A stretch of 64,000 bases of DNA from Tritonibacter multivorans (GTDB taxonomy: Bacteria; Pseudomonadota; Alphaproteobacteria; Rhodobacterales; Rhodobacteraceae), in the NCBI RefSeq assembly GCF_001458415.1, contig NZ_CYSD01000042.1, positions 372,001 to 436,000 of the forward strand, read 5' to 3'. Both the position numbers and the translations under genes were made by a program. Position 1 is the first letter of the stretch, and every line of letters starts with the position of its first letter. Below, in pieces: positions 8,854-18,098 of this stretch. A model generated the notes under the pieces. The model was not told where the DNA came from, ran no database searches, and saw only the letters and a program-made list of their open reading frames with translations.

Positions 8854-10041
8854 ATGGCACAGGCACTTCAGCCCCGGACAAAGACCCTCTGGGGCGCGGT
8901 TCTTGCGGTTTGGGCTGCGGGCCTTGGCGCAGCGGCGCAATATGGCAAGATTTCGGTTGTGTTTGACCGCCTGCCTGAATTGTATCCCGAGGCCGGTGCC
9001 GGGCTGAGCTGGACCGTGTCGCTGGCCGGGGTTCTGGGCATCCTGCTGGGCGTGGTTGCCGGGCTGTTTGTGGCCTCCTTCGGCTTTCGCCGCACGCTTG
9101 TGTGGTCCCTGTGGCTGGGGGCGGCAATGTCGCTGTTGCAGATGCTGCATCTACCGTTTGGACTGTTCCTGACAACCCGGCTGATCGAAGGTCTGTCGCA
9201 TCTTGGGATTGTGGTCGCCGCGCCGACGTTGATGGCGATGCTGGGCACCGATGACACGCGGGGGCTGCTTTTGACGATCTGGAGCACCTTCTTTGGCGTG
9301 TCCTTTGCGTTGCTCAGCTGGTTCGGCCTGCCGTTTGTCGCCTCGCAGGGGGTGCTGGCGCTGTTTGGTCTGCATGGGGTCATTATGGCCGCACTCGCCG
9401 TGGTGCTGGGAGTCGCCCTGCGCAATGTGCCTGTCCCGCCGCGCGCGCCTTTGCCGGGGCTGGGGGCGATGCCGGGGCTGCATCTGTCGATTTACCGCTC
9501 GCCGTTCAAAATGGCGCCGGCTGCGGGCTGGCTGTTTTACACCTGCTGCTTTGTGGCGATCCTGACCGTGCTGCCGCCTTTTGTCGCCGAGGAAAACCGC
9601 GCGCTGGTCATGGGCGCCATGCCGCTTGTCAGCATGGGCGTTTCGATGACCTTTGGCGTGGCGCTGTTGCGGCTGATGCCTGCGGTGCGTCTGGTGCAGC
9701 TGGGCTGCCTGCTGGGCGCGGGTGCAATGATGTGGCTTTGGGCGGCAGAGGCCGGTGCGGTGGCCTGTATTGCCGTGGCGGCGGCCTTTGGGCTGATCCA
9801 AGGGGCAAGCTTTGCATCGGTGCCGCAGCTGAACGCTGATCCCAGCGCTCAGGCCGAAGCCAATGGCGCGATGAGCCAAGCGGGCAATGCCGGCAATGTG
9901 ATTGGCACCCCGCTTTTGGTGTCCATGCTGGCAGTGGGCGGCTTTGGCGGCATGGCCCTAACGGTGGCGGTGCTGCTGCTGTCGGCGCTATTGGTGCATG
10001 AAGTTCTGGCACAACTGCGCCGCCGCGCGCAGCGTGCTTGA
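8854..10041 (+). CDS. MFS transporter (CynX/NimT-like)
   Basis: A 395-residue inner-membrane protein with about twelve hydrophobic helices, and a strong AGGAGG ribosome site before the ATG. The conserved loop after TM2 (GLFVASFGFRRTLVWSLWLGA) and the overall pattern fit the MFS branch that includes cyanate and nitroimidazole-type transporters. It ends in a basic tail (LRRRAQRA). It follows the LysR gene in the same direction and precedes uvrA, separated from uvrA by its own SOS promoter region. Substrate unknown. Confidence 0.85.
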   Translation: MAQALQPRTKTLWGAVLAVWAAGLGAAAQYGKISVVFDRLPELYPEAGAGLSWTVSLAGVLGILLGVVAGLFVASFGFRRTLVWSLWLGAAMSLLQMLHLPFGLFLTTRLIEGLSHLGIVVAAPTLMAMLGTDDTRGLLLTIWSTFFGVSFALLSWFGLPFVASQGVLALFGLHGVIMAALAVVLGVALRNVPVPPRAPLPGLGAMPGLHLSIYRSPFKMAPAAGWLFYTCCFVAILTVLPPFVAEENRALVMGAMPLVSMGVSMTFGVALLRLMPAVRLVQLGCLLGAGAMMWLWAAEAGAVACIAVAAAFGLIQGASFASVPQLNADPSAQAEANGAMSQAGNAGNVIGTPLLVSMLAVGGFGGMALTVAVLLLSALLVHEVLAQLRRRAQRA

Positions 10042-10055
10042 CGAAACTTGGGTTT

Positions 10056-10070
10056 GTTCCCTAAAAGTTC
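10056..10070. promoter_or_regulatory. SOS (LexA) box of uvrA
   Basis: GTTCCCTAAAAGTTC, an exact match to the alphaproteobacterial LexA box GTTC-N7-GTTC, 64 bases before the uvrA start. The same motif occurs before lexA in this window. Confidence 0.85.
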
Positions 10071-10134
10071 CTTAATTTTTCTTGGCGCATTTGCTCGGGG
10101 CACCTATGTCTAGGGCAACATCCCCGGGGGCAGT

Positions 10135-12996
10135 ATGGCTGAGCTGAAAAACATCGAAGTGCGCGGTGCGCGCGAGCATAATCTCAAAGACATTGACGTG
10201 GACATTCCGCGCGACGAGCTGGTGGTGATCACCGGCCTGTCCGGCTCGGGCAAATCCTCACTGGCCTTTGACACCATCTATGCCGAGGGGCAGCGCCGCT
10301 ATGTCGAAAGCCTGTCGGCCTATGCGCGCCAGTTCCTCGATATGATGGAAAAGCCCGATGTGGATCATATCTCGGGCCTGTCGCCCGCGATTTCCATTGA
10401 GCAGAAGACCACGTCGAAAAACCCGCGCTCGACCGTGGGCACGGTGACAGAGATTTACGACTATCTGCGTCTGCTGTTCGCCCGCGCAGGCACGCCCTAT
10501 AGCCCGGCCACCGGCAAGCCGATCGAGGCGCAGCAGGTGCAGGATATGGTCGACCGGATCATGGATCTGGACGAGGGCACCCGTGGCTATTTGCTGGCGC
10601 CCATCGTGCGCGACCGCAAGGGCGAATACAAAAAGGAAATGCTGGAGCTGCGCAAGCAGGGCTTTCAGCGGGTGAAGATCGACGGGGCGTTCTATGAACT
10701 CGACGAGCCGCCGACGCTCGACAAGAAATACCGCCACGACATTGATGTGGTGGTGGACCGTCTGGTGGTGAAGGAAGGGATCGAGACCCGTCTGGCCGAC
10801 AGTCTGCGCACCGCGCTGGATCTGGCCGATGGGATTGCCATCTTGGAAACTGCCCCCCGCGAAGGCGACCCGGAGCGGATCACCTTTTCCGAGAATTTTG
10901 CCTGCCCGGTCAGCGGTTTCACCATCCCCGAGATCGAGCCGCGCCTGTTTTCCTTTAACGCGCCCTTTGGGGCCTGTCCGTCCTGTGATGGTCTGGGCAA
11001 AGAGCTGTTCTTTGACGAACGTCTGGTGGTGCCGGATCAGTCCCTGAAGATTTACGACGGAGCCCTGGCGCCCTGGCGCAAGGGAAAATCGCCCTATTTC
11101 CTGCAAACGATCGAGGCGATTGCCAAGCATTACGAATTTGACAAGAACACCGCCTGGAAGGATCTGCCGAAACATGTGCAGCAGGTGTTCCTGCATGGCT
11201 CGGGTGATGAAGAAATCCCCTTCCGCTACGACGAAGGGGGCCGCGTCTATGAGGTGACGCGGGTGTTTGAAGGCGTGATCCCCAATATGGAGCGCCGCTA
11301 TCGCGAGACCGATAGCAATTGGGTGCGCGAAGAGTTCGAAGCCTACCAGAACAATCGCCCCTGTGGTGACTGCGGCGGCTACCGCCTGCGCGAAGAGGCG
11401 CTGGCGGTCAAAATCGGCGGCATTCACATTGGGCAGGTGGTCGAAAAATCCATCCGCGAGGCGTTGGAATGGATCGAGGATGTACCGAACCATCTGACCG
11501 CCCAGAAACAGGAAATCGCCCGCGCCATTGTCAAAGAAATCCGCGAACGGCTTGGGTTCCTGAACAATGTGGGTCTGGAGTATCTGACCCTGTCGCGGAA
11601 CTCCGGCACGCTGTCGGGCGGCGAAAGCCAGCGGATCCGTCTGGCGAGCCAGATTGGTTCGGGCCTCACCGGGGTTCTCTATGTTTTGGACGAGCCGTCC
11701 ATTGGTCTGCACCAGCGCGACAATGACCGGCTGATCACCACGCTGAAAAACCTGCGCGATCAGGGCAATACGGTGATTGTGGTGGAACATGACGAGGACA
11801 TGATCCGCCAGGCTGATTATGTCTTTGACATTGGGCCGGGCGCCGGGGTGCACGGTGGGCAAGTGGTCAGCCATGGCGTGCCCGGCGCTGTGCAGGCCGA
11901 TGAGAATTCGGTGACCGGGCAGTATCTTGCGGGCACCCGCGAGATCCCAATTCCGGCCAAACGTCGCAAGGGCAATGGCAAGAAGATCAAAGTCACCAAA
12001 GCGACCGGCAACAATCTGAAGAACGTCACCGCTGAATTCCCGCTGGGGAAATTTGTCTGTGTGACCGGCGTGTCGGGGGGCGGTAAATCGACCCTGACGA
12101 TTGAGACGCTGTTCAAGACGGCCTCCATGCGCCTGAATGGCGCGCGCCAGACCCCTGCGCCCTGCGAAAGCATCAAGGGGCTGGAGCATCTGGACAAGGT
12201 CATCGACATTGACCAGCGACCAATCGGTCGGACGCCGCGATCAAACCCCGCGACCTATACCGGCGCCTTTACCCCGATCCGCGACTGGTTTGCGGGTCTG
12301 CCCGAAGCCAAGACCCGCGGCTACAAGCCGGGCCGGTTTTCCTTCAACGTCAAAGGCGGGCGCTGCGAGGCCTGTCAGGGGGACGGGGTTCTGAAGGTGG
12401 AAATGCACTTCCTGCCGGATGTCTATGTCACCTGCGAGACCTGTAATGGCGCGCGCTACAACCGCGAAACGCTGGAGATCAAGTTCAAGGGCAAATCCAT
12501 CGCCGATGTGCTGGATATGACGGTGGAGGACGCGCAGGAATTTTTTGCCGCCGTGCCGCCGATCCGGGACAAGATGGACGCGCTGATGCGGGTTGGTCTG
12601 GGCTATATCAAGGTTGGCCAGCAGGCGACGACGCTTTCGGGAGGGGAAGCGCAGCGGGTGAAATTGTCCAAGGAACTGGCGAAGCGATCGACCGGACGGA
12701 CGCTCTATATTCTGGACGAGCCCACGACTGGCCTGCATTTTGAAGATGTGCGTAAACTGCTGGAAGTGCTGCACGAGTTGGTGGAGCAGGGCAACACGGT
12801 GGTGGTGATCGAGCACAATCTGGATGTGATCAAGACCGCCGACTGGATCATCGACATTGGCCCCGAAGGCGGCGATGGCGGTGGGGAGATTGTCGCGGTG
12901 GGCACGCCCGAGCAGGTTGCGGAAGAGCCGCGCAGCCATACCGGGCGGTATCTGAAGCCCATGCTGGACGCGGCGCGGAAAGTGGCGGCGGAATAG
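10135..12996 (+). CDS. uvrA: Excinuclease ABC subunit A
   Basis: UvrA is the damage-recognition ATPase of nucleotide excision repair; it forms a dimer and loads UvrB. The 953 residues have the normal two-ABC organisation: first Walker [10 protein letters not shown] at residues 34-42, UvrB-binding/insertion region, a zinc module around CPVSG...CPSCDGLG, signature [16 protein letters not shown], Walker [15 protein letters not shown], second Walker [10 protein letters not shown] near residue 645, zinc finger CEACQGDG...CETC, and the second signature [15 protein letters not shown] with [13 protein letters not shown]. An SOS box lies in its promoter, so it should be induced by DNA damage. It is a single-gene unit. 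Confidence 0.98.
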   Translation: MAELKNIEVRGAREHNLKDIDVDIPRDELVVITGLSGSGKSSLAFDTIYAEGQRRYVESLSAYARQFLDMMEKPDVDHISGLSPAISIEQKTTSKNPRSTVGTVTEIYDYLRLLFARAGTPYSPATGKPIEAQQVQDMVDRIMDLDEGTRGYLLAPIVRDRKGEYKKEMLELRKQGFQRVKIDGAFYELDEPPTLDKKYRHDIDVVVDRLVVKEGIETRLADSLRTALDLADGIAILETAPREGDPERITFSENFACPVSGFTIPEIEPRLFSFNAPFGACPSCDGLGKELFFDERLVVPDQSLKIYDGALAPWRKGKSPYFLQTIEAIAKHYEFDKNTAWKDLPKHVQQVFLHGSGDEEIPFRYDEGGRVYEVTRVFEGVIPNMERRYRETDSNWVREEFEAYQNNRPCGDCGGYRLREEALAVKIGGIHIGQVVEKSIREALEWIEDVPNHLTAQKQEIARAIVKEIRERLGFLNNVGLEYLTLSRNSGTLSGGESQRIRLASQIGSGLTGVLYVLDEPSIGLHQRDNDRLITTLKNLRDQGNTVIVVEHDEDMIRQADYVFDIGPGAGVHGGQVVSHGVPGAVQADENSVTGQYLAGTREIPIPAKRRKGNGKKIKVTKATGNNLKNVTAEFPLGKFVCVTGVSGGGKSTLTIETLFKTASMRLNGARQTPAPCESIKGLEHLDKVIDIDQRPIGRTPRSNPATYTGAFTPIRDWFAGLPEAKTRGYKPGRFSFNVKGGRCEACQGDGVLKVEMHFLPDVYVTCETCNGARYNRETLEIKFKGKSIADVLDMTVEDAQEFFAAVPPIRDKMDALMRVGLGYIKVGQQATTLSGGEAQRVKLSKELAKRSTGRTLYILDEPTTGLHFEDVRKLLEVLHELVEQGNTVVVIEHNLDVIKTADWIIDIGPEGGDGGGEIVAVGTPEQVAEEPRSHTGRYLKPMLDAARKVAAE

Positions 12997-13002
12997 AGAC
13001 CG

Positions 13003-13065
13003 GAGGGGCGCTGCCCCTCTGGCCCTCCGGGCCATTCACCCCGGAGTATTTCCGGCCAAAAGAAG
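13003..13065 (+). repeat. REP-like 3'-end repeat, copy A (after uvrA)
   Basis: Begins 6 bases after the uvrA stop. It contains the hairpin GGGGCGCTGCCCC, a second small hairpin CCCTCCGGG, then CCCCGGAGTATTT and GGCCAAAAGAAG. The same ordered blocks recur in reverse orientation at 28508-28563, just after the tkt stop. Confidence 0.8.
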
Positions 13066-13093
13066 AAGGCGGGCCGTTTGGCGCGCCTTTTTT
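13066..13093 (+). terminator. Terminator after uvrA
   Basis: AAGGCG / CGCCTT stem with a G/C-rich loop, followed by TTTTTT. It lies directly after repeat copy A and between the convergent uvrA and 4-TM genes. Confidence 0.65.
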
Positions 13094-13096
13094 GTT

Positions 13097-13540
13097 TTAA
13101 CGCAGAGGGTTTTGCGCGGCGCGCAGGCGGGTCGCCCGGTACATCAGCGCCAGCGGCCACACCAGCAGCGCCAGAAAGCCTGTGTTCATCCCCACATTGA
13201 ACCAGGCGCCAGACAGGTAAGAGCCAAGACTGTCGGGAATGTACCAGGCCAGCGCGCCGGTCAGCAGGATCTTTCCCACTGCCTGAGGGTGGCTGTGGCC
13301 AAAACAGGTTGCGAGGGCGGCAATGGTCATGCCCAGCCCACAACACAGGCCGCCCGCAATGGCGAGCAGCAGGTATTCCGTTTCAGTTGTGATGGGCTGT
13401 AACCCGTCCAGCGGCAGATGTGCGACGTCCAGAAAAACCGCAACCAGCGGTGCCAGGGGCGTGAAGGCGGCGAGCGCCAGAAGTAGACCAAAGGCCGCAA
13501 ACCCATAGCCGACGGTTTTGAGAAGGGTGACGGGTGACAT
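13097..13540 (-). CDS. Four-helix integral membrane protein, unknown
   Basis: A 147-residue protein with four hydrophobic segments at roughly residues 9-35, 55-80, 88-108 and 113-133 and very short loops; the last residues are basic. Between helices 2 and 3 is CFGHSHPQAVGK, with two His residues. I do not recognise the family. It is transcribed divergently from the MmyB-type XRE regulator at 13667, and a perfect TTACCT-GTG-AGGTAA dyad lies between them. The arrangement suggests the regulator controls this gene. Confidence 0.75.
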   Translation of the reverse strand: MSPVTLLKTVGYGFAAFGLLLALAAFTPLAPLVAVFLDVAHLPLDGLQPITTETEYLLLAIAGGLCCGLGMTIAALATCFGHSHPQAVGKILLTGALAWYIPDSLGSYLSGAWFNVGMNTGFLALLVWPLALMYRATRLRAAQNPLR

Positions 13541-13601
13541 AGGAGAGCTCCTGTCGCTGTTGATGTCGGCGGTATTGTCGGGAGAAGCTGCGGCGTTTCA
13601 A

Positions 13602-13616
13602 TTACCTGTGAGGTAA
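13602..13616. promoter_or_regulatory. Perfect dyad between the 4-TM gene and the XRE regulator
   Basis: TTACCTGTGAGGTAA: perfect 6-base arms around GTG, 51 bases before the regulator start and 62 bases before the membrane-protein start. Likely the binding site of the adjacent regulator. Confidence 0.6.
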
Positions 13617-13666
13617 GTGACCTTGGGTGGTTTTGCCGTATTCTGAGGCGCAGAGGAGGACAGGCG

Positions 13667-14428
13667 ATGCAGGCAGGCTTTGGGGCGGCGTTGAAAGAAT
13701 GGCGCGGTTTACGACGGCTGAGCCAGATGGAGCTTGGGCTGGGGGCGGGCGTGTCTGCGCGGCATATTTCGTTTCTGGAAACCGGTCGGGCGCGGCCGTC
13801 GCGGGGTATGATCCTGCGGCTGTGCGAGGCGCTGCAGGTGCCCGGCGCGGGCCGCGATCAGATGCTGGCGGCGGCGGGGCTGGCGCGGTTTGGCGGTGTT
13901 GCCGCCGCAGAAGCGGCGCAGCTGCAGCCCCTGTGGGATGCAACAGCGCGGATGCTTGCGGGCCATATGCCCTATCCGGCGATGGCGCTGGACCGGCACT
14001 GGAAGATTGTGAAGATGAACCCGGCGGCGAGCGCCTTGCTTGCGGGCGCGGGTGTGGCAGAAGGCGACAGTGTTCTGGAGGCGCTGTTGGAAAACGCGGT
14101 GCTGCGCGACGCGCTGGTCAACCGCGTTGAGGTGGAGCAGCACATGCTGTCCCGGCTGCGGGCGGAGCAGGTGTATTTTGGCCAGGACGCTGTGCTAGAG
14201 GCCGCCATTGCCCGCTTGCAGGACCGTGGCCTCGACGCGTTGGAGGCCCCAACCGAGGCCGTGATTCCCGCCCGCTACCGGCTGGGCGATAAGGTCTGTT
14301 CGTTTTTTTCCACCATCACGCAGTTTGGCAGCACCACGGATGTGGCCCTGTCAGAGCTGAAGATTGAGATGTTCTTTCCCGCAGATGACCAGACCCGCGC
14401 GATTTTTGAAGGCGATCAGGCCAGATGA
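13667..14428 (+). CDS. XRE/MmyB-type transcriptional regulator
   Basis: A 253-residue regulator with an N-terminal Cro/C1-type helix-turn-helix (residues about 5-65, LSQMELGLGAGVSARHISFLETGRARPS) and a C-terminal MmyB-like ligand-binding domain of PAS-like fold, recognisable from PAMALDRHWKIVKMNPAA, VEQHMLSRLRAEQVYF and the ending TLFxAxD-like FSTITQFGSTTDVALSELKIEMFFPAD. Family knowledge: such proteins often regulate a divergent neighbour. Here the divergent neighbour is a 4-TM protein with a clear dyad between. Its last 13 bases overlap the end of the convergent Hint-protein gene. Confidence 0.92.
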   Translation: MQAGFGAALKEWRGLRRLSQMELGLGAGVSARHISFLETGRARPSRGMILRLCEALQVPGAGRDQMLAAAGLARFGGVAAAEAAQLQPLWDATARMLAGHMPYPAMALDRHWKIVKMNPAASALLAGAGVAEGDSVLEALLENAVLRDALVNRVEVEQHMLSRLRAEQVYFGQDAVLEAAIARLQDRGLDALEAPTEAVIPARYRLGDKVCSFFSTITQFGSTTDVALSELKIEMFFPADDQTRAIFEGDQAR

Positions 14429-15999
14429 GAGGCCAGAACGCGGCCCTCATAAGCCTTGAGGGACAGGCGCGCGGCCGGGCCGTAGCCGCTTCCTGTGGTC
14501 AGATCCAGTTCCGGGAACATGTGCAGAAGCTCGTCCTGCGTGTCGGCATCAAAACCGGTCGCGGTCTCGGGTCCGGGTTGGTAGCTTTCGGTGAGCGCGC
14601 CATCTGACCAGAGGATTTCGTGGTCGCCGAACAGAAGGTGGAAATATTCGACCTCGGTCTGATCTGTTGCAGGGCGGATGGTCAGGTCATTGACCAGATC
14701 CTTGGCGCGCACCAGAACCTCGTCTTCGCCAAACAGAAGCTCGGCAAACTGGCCGGTGATCAGCATCCGGTGCTGCGGGGAGACCAGAAGATCCTTGTGA
14801 TTGCCCAGCACGCCCTTGGCAAAGCGGATCGGGGTTGTGCGGGGATCACAGGCCATTTTGCGACGGCCCACCCACAAGAGTTTGCGCGGCCCATGGTCAA
14901 GCGTCATCACCGCCATGCCGGGGCGCAGGTCTTCGACGGCGCATTCACCACCAAGGGTGCGGATCAGGGTGCCACGGGTAAAACAGGGGGGCGTGATCGC
15001 ATTGAACTCGACCAGTGCCGTGTCGCTGTGGCCGTCGTCATCGGTGACGGTGTAGTTGAAATAGGCGGTTTCAACATCGCCGTTGCCCTCAATATTCAGC
15101 GTGCCATCGTCATTCAGGGTAACAAACTGACCGCTGGCGAGTTCGACCGTATCGCCGGGATAGACGCGGACCTCGTTGATATGGGTGATGGTCAGCACGC
15201 CGGAGCCATCGCCATCATTGGACAGAACGTCCAGATTGCGCGCAGCGCCTGCGGGCATTTCGATTTCATCGTCCTGCGCCACAAAGGCCGACTGGACCGA
15301 ACCGCCTGCGATCAGCAGGTTGGTGTCATAGGCTGCATCTGAGGTGTCCGCGACGCCGATCTTGATGGTGTTGATCTTGTCTCGTTCCACGGGGGCGACG
15401 AAGGTCAGGGTGATGGTGAACCCGTCCATCTCTGTGTTGAACTGGTCCTGGGTGTTGTCAACGTAGATGTTTTCGGAGCCCTGATTGATGTTCCCAATCG
15501 AAGCAGAGCCGTCGCCAATGGTCACTTCGGCCAGCTGGCCGTTGACCCAGACCCCCACCACGTCGTTGTACTGGCTGTTTGAAAATTCGGGGTATTCTTC
15601 CGAGGACAGGACAAAGTCGAGGGTGATGAAGTCGCCCTCGGGGATGAAGGTCATCTCCAGAAAGGCCGCGTCCTGAGTGTTGCCGGGAGTCAGGCTGTTG
15701 AAATCCACATCGCCGTCAATGCCATTGACATTATCCGTGGTCCGACCGCCCACCTGATTGGTGTTGGTGGTGCCATCGCTGTTGGTAAAGTCGACCGCGC
15801 GCCCGGTGGACAGGATCACACCGCTGTCCGCAGGGGCGACACCGGGGGTGGTGGTGTCCGCGCCGGAATAGATGCCAGAGGCCGCAGTGTCGCCGGAATA
15901 AGATGAGGTCAGAACCTGAATGCCATCGCCAAACAGCTCTGCGGCCATTTCATCCGCAGTGGCGTCTGTGTTGATGTTCAGCTCGTTTGCCGTTGCCAT
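14416..15999 (-). CDS. Choice-of-anchor L / Hint-domain protein, probably secreted
   Basis: A 527-residue acidic protein without an N-terminal signal peptide. Residues about 1-235 match the choice-of-anchor L domain (LSSEEYPEFSNSQYNDVVGVWVNG, DTNLLIAGGSV). A cadherin/VCBS-like segment follows (about 240-335, LDVLSNDGDGSG, YTVTDDDGHSD). Residues about 337-480 form a Hint_2 domain beginning with the catalytic-type Cys in CFTRGTLIRT and continuing VEDLRPGMAV, LLVSPQHRML, VEYFHLLFGDHEILW. Such acidic, signal-less proteins in roseobacters are usually exported by type I secretion; that is inference. It is divergent from nothing nearby; the valine genes end 169 bases upstream of its start. A near-match CtrA site lies at 16090-16104. 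Confidence 0.88.
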   Translation of the reverse strand: MATANELNINTDATADEMAAELFGDGIQVLTSSYSGDTAASGIYSGADTTTPGVAPADSGVILSTGRAVDFTNSDGTTNTNQVGGRTTDNVNGIDGDVDFNSLTPGNTQDAAFLEMTFIPEGDFITLDFVLSSEEYPEFSNSQYNDVVGVWVNGQLAEVTIGDGSASIGNINQGSENIYVDNTQDQFNTEMDGFTITLTFVAPVERDKINTIKIGVADTSDAAYDTNLLIAGGSVQSAFVAQDDEIEMPAGAARNLDVLSNDGDGSGVLTITHINEVRVYPGDTVELASGQFVTLNDDGTLNIEGNGDVETAYFNYTVTDDDGHSDTALVEFNAITPPCFTRGTLIRTLGGECAVEDLRPGMAVMTLDHGPRKLLWVGRRKMACDPRTTPIRFAKGVLGNHKDLLVSPQHRMLITGQFAELLFGEDEVLVRAKDLVNDLTIRPATDQTEVEYFHLLFGDHEILWSDGALTESYQPGPETATGFDADTQDELLHMFPELDLTTGSGYGPAARLSLKAYEGRVLASHLA

Positions 16000-16106
16000 C
16001 TTCTGCTGTTCCCCATTTCACCCTTGTCCGGGCGTTTTCGACCTGTTGTCTCGAAATGGAGGTCAATTGGGGCAGAAATGAGGAGATGGTTAACAAAGCG
16101 TAAATG

Positions 16107-16147
16107 CCCAAGGGGAAGCTGTTGCAAATCTGCAATTGCCCCTTGGG
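16107..16147 (-). terminator. Hairpin downstream of mmsB
   Basis: CCCAAGGGG / CCCCTTGGG perfect 9-base stem with an inner TTGCA-AATC-TGCAA stem. It lies 20 bases beyond the mmsB stop. The T tract is weak on this strand, so termination efficiency is doubtful. Confidence 0.5.
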
Positions 16148-16167
16148 GTCTGTTTGTTTGGAATGGC

Positions 16168-17040
16168 TTAGTCGCGGTTGCGCGCCTCGAACCGGGGCAG
16201 CATGGCTGAAAAATCGCGCCCAAGACCGTCTTCATCTTCGACAAAACGGGCATAAAGGGCTTCGGCCAGTTGCCCCATGGGGGTGTCGGCGTCGGCGCTG
16301 GTGGCGGCTTCCTGGCTCAGGCGCAGGTCCTTCAGCATCAGTTCTGCGGCAAAGCCGGGGGTATAGCCATTGTCAGCCGGGCTTTGCGGGCCGATGCCCG
16401 GCGCCGGGCAATAGGCGTTCATGGTCCAGCTGTAGCCCGAAGAGGTCGACACCACGTCAAACATCTTCTGCCGGTCCAGCCCCAGCTTATCGGCCAGCGC
16501 GAAAGCTTCGCAGGTGGCAATCATGGTCACGCCGAGGATCATATTGTTGCAGATTTTGGCGGCCTGACCCGCGCCCGCATCCCCGCAGTGCACGGCCTTC
16601 TGGCCCATAATGTCAAACAAGGGCGCAGCAATGGCGAACCCCTCTTCCGCGCCGCCGGCCATAAAGGTCAGCGTGCCCGCCGCCGCCCCCGTGATGCCGC
16701 CAGATACCGGCGCATCCACGGACAAAAGCCCCGCCGCAGCGGCATCCCCAGCCACCGCACGGGCGCTGTCGACGTCGACGGTGGAGCAGTCAATGTGACA
16801 GGCGCCTTTGGTCATGGCGGGCAGGATGTCTGCCGCGACAGAGCGCAGGATCGCGCCATTGGGCAGCATCGTGATGACGGCGTCGGCGCCGGTTGCGGCC
16901 TCCACTGCGGATCCCGCCAGGGTGACGCCTTCGACCGTGACATCTGCCATATCAAAGCCGGTGACGGTGTGACCTGCTTTGGCAAGGTTGGCCGCCATGG
17001 GCGCGCCCATATTTCCAAGGCCAATAAACCCGATTTTCAT
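16168..17040 (-). CDS. mmsB: 3-hydroxyisobutyrate dehydrogenase
   Basis: Oxidises 3-hydroxyisobutyrate to methylmalonate semialdehyde with NAD+ in valine degradation. The 290-residue product has the N-terminal dinucleotide motif GFIGLGNMGAPMAANL, the substrate-binding DAPVSGGITGAAAGTLTFM near residue 120, and the catalytic Lys region GAGQAAKICNN near residue 170. The ATG at 17040 is preferred to one 7 codons earlier because the Rossmann strand begins immediately. It starts 4 bases after the stop of the upstream hydrolase gene and is last in a three-gene operon that supplies its substrate. The product goes to MmsA, encoded 5 kb away. Confidence 0.95.
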   Translation of the reverse strand: MKIGFIGLGNMGAPMAANLAKAGHTVTGFDMADVTVEGVTLAGSAVEAATGADAVITMLPNGAILRSVAADILPAMTKGACHIDCSTVDVDSARAVAGDAAAAGLLSVDAPVSGGITGAAAGTLTFMAGGAEEGFAIAAPLFDIMGQKAVHCGDAGAGQAAKICNNMILGVTMIATCEAFALADKLGLDRQKMFDVVSTSSGYSWTMNAYCPAPGIGPQSPADNGYTPGFAAELMLKDLRLSQEAATSADADTPMGQLAEALYARFVEDEDGLGRDFSAMLPRFEARNRD

Positions 17041-17044
17041 GTGA

Positions 17045-18088
17045 CTACTCCTCCTCCTCAAAAGTCAGCCCTTTGGGGCCAAGCGGCGCAAGCAGCGCGT
17101 CGACCTCGGCCTTGGGGACTGGCACGCCTGCGTGTTTCCAGCGGGGTGCTTTGTCTTTGTCGATGATCAGGGCGCGAATGCCTTCGAGGAAATCCGCCTG
17201 TTCCTGCGCGCGGTAGGTAAAGCGGTATTCCAGCTTTAGCGCCGCGCGCAGATCGCCATCGGTGCGGCGCAGGTCGCGCAGGATGGCCAAAGTGGCCGCC
17301 ATGGCGAGGGGGGATTTCTCGGACAGGGATGCCAGCGTCGCGGTTGCAAAATCACCGGGATCTGCGCGCAGGCTTGCGGTGATCGCTTCCAGATCATCAG
17401 ACGCAAAATGCGCGGTGATGGAGTCGGCAAGGGCAGGGAGCTTGCCGTCGGGCGCTGGGATGGTGGCGCCGGCGAGGGCAGAGACATCGCCGGTTTCTTC
17501 CAGCGCAGAGATCAGCGCGGGCCATTGGGCTTCGGGGATGTAGTGATCGGCAAAGCCTGCAAGGATTGCATCCCCTGGACCCATGCGAAATCCGGTGAGG
17601 CCAAGGTAGTCGCCCAACAGCCCCGGCGCTGTGGCAAGAATATGCGACCCCCCCACATCCGGCACCAAGCCAATGCCGACCTCGGGCATGGCAATGCGGC
17701 TGGCTGCGCCGACAATGCGGTGGCTGCCGTGACAGCCAAGCCCGACACCGCCGCCCATGGTAAAGCCCTGCAGGAAGCTCACCACCGGTTTTGGGTATTC
17801 GGAAATGCGGGCGTTCATGCGGTATTCGTCGCGCCAGAAGTCCTGCCCATGGGCGAAATCTCCGGCGGTTCCACGCGCATAAAGTTCGGCAATGTCGCCG
17901 CCCGCACAGAAGGCTTTTTCGCCATCAGCATCCATGACAATGCAGGTGACGCGCGCGTCGTTGCGCCATGCTTTCAGCGCCGCGTCTACCGCCAGACACA
18001 TGTCATGGGTCAGCGCGTTCAGTGCGCCTGCGCGGGTCAGGGTGATGCGGCCGGCATGGCCGATCACCCGAATGTCGATGTCAGACAT
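17045..18088 (-). CDS. 3-hydroxyisobutyryl-CoA hydrolase
   Basis: Crotonase-fold enzyme that hydrolyses 3-hydroxyisobutyryl-CoA, releasing free 3-hydroxyisobutyrate in the valine pathway. At 347 residues it has the longer hydrolase length, not that of a simple hydratase. Seen: oxyanion-hole segments KAFCAGGDIAELY and GFTMGGGVGLGCHGSHRI, the catalytic Glu/Asp block MPEVGIGLVPDVGGSHIL, and the C-terminal EYRFTYRAQEQADFLEGIRALIIDKDKAPRW that is diagnostic for this family. It lies between the acyl-CoA dehydrogenase (10 bases) and mmsB (4 bases), matching the reaction order. The neighbourhood makes a plain enoyl-CoA hydratase role unlikely. Confidence 0.94.
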   Translation of the reverse strand: MSDIDIRVIGHAGRITLTRAGALNALTHDMCLAVDAALKAWRNDARVTCIVMDADGEKAFCAGGDIAELYARGTAGDFAHGQDFWRDEYRMNARISEYPKPVVSFLQGFTMGGGVGLGCHGSHRIVGAASRIAMPEVGIGLVPDVGGSHILATAPGLLGDYLGLTGFRMGPGDAILAGFADHYIPEAQWPALISALEETGDVSALAGATIPAPDGKLPALADSITAHFASDDLEAITASLRADPGDFATATLASLSEKSPLAMAATLAILRDLRRTDGDLRAALKLEYRFTYRAQEQADFLEGIRALIIDKDKAPRWKHAGVPVPKAEVDALLAPLGPKGLTFEEEE

Positions 18089-18098
18089 ATCCCTATCC

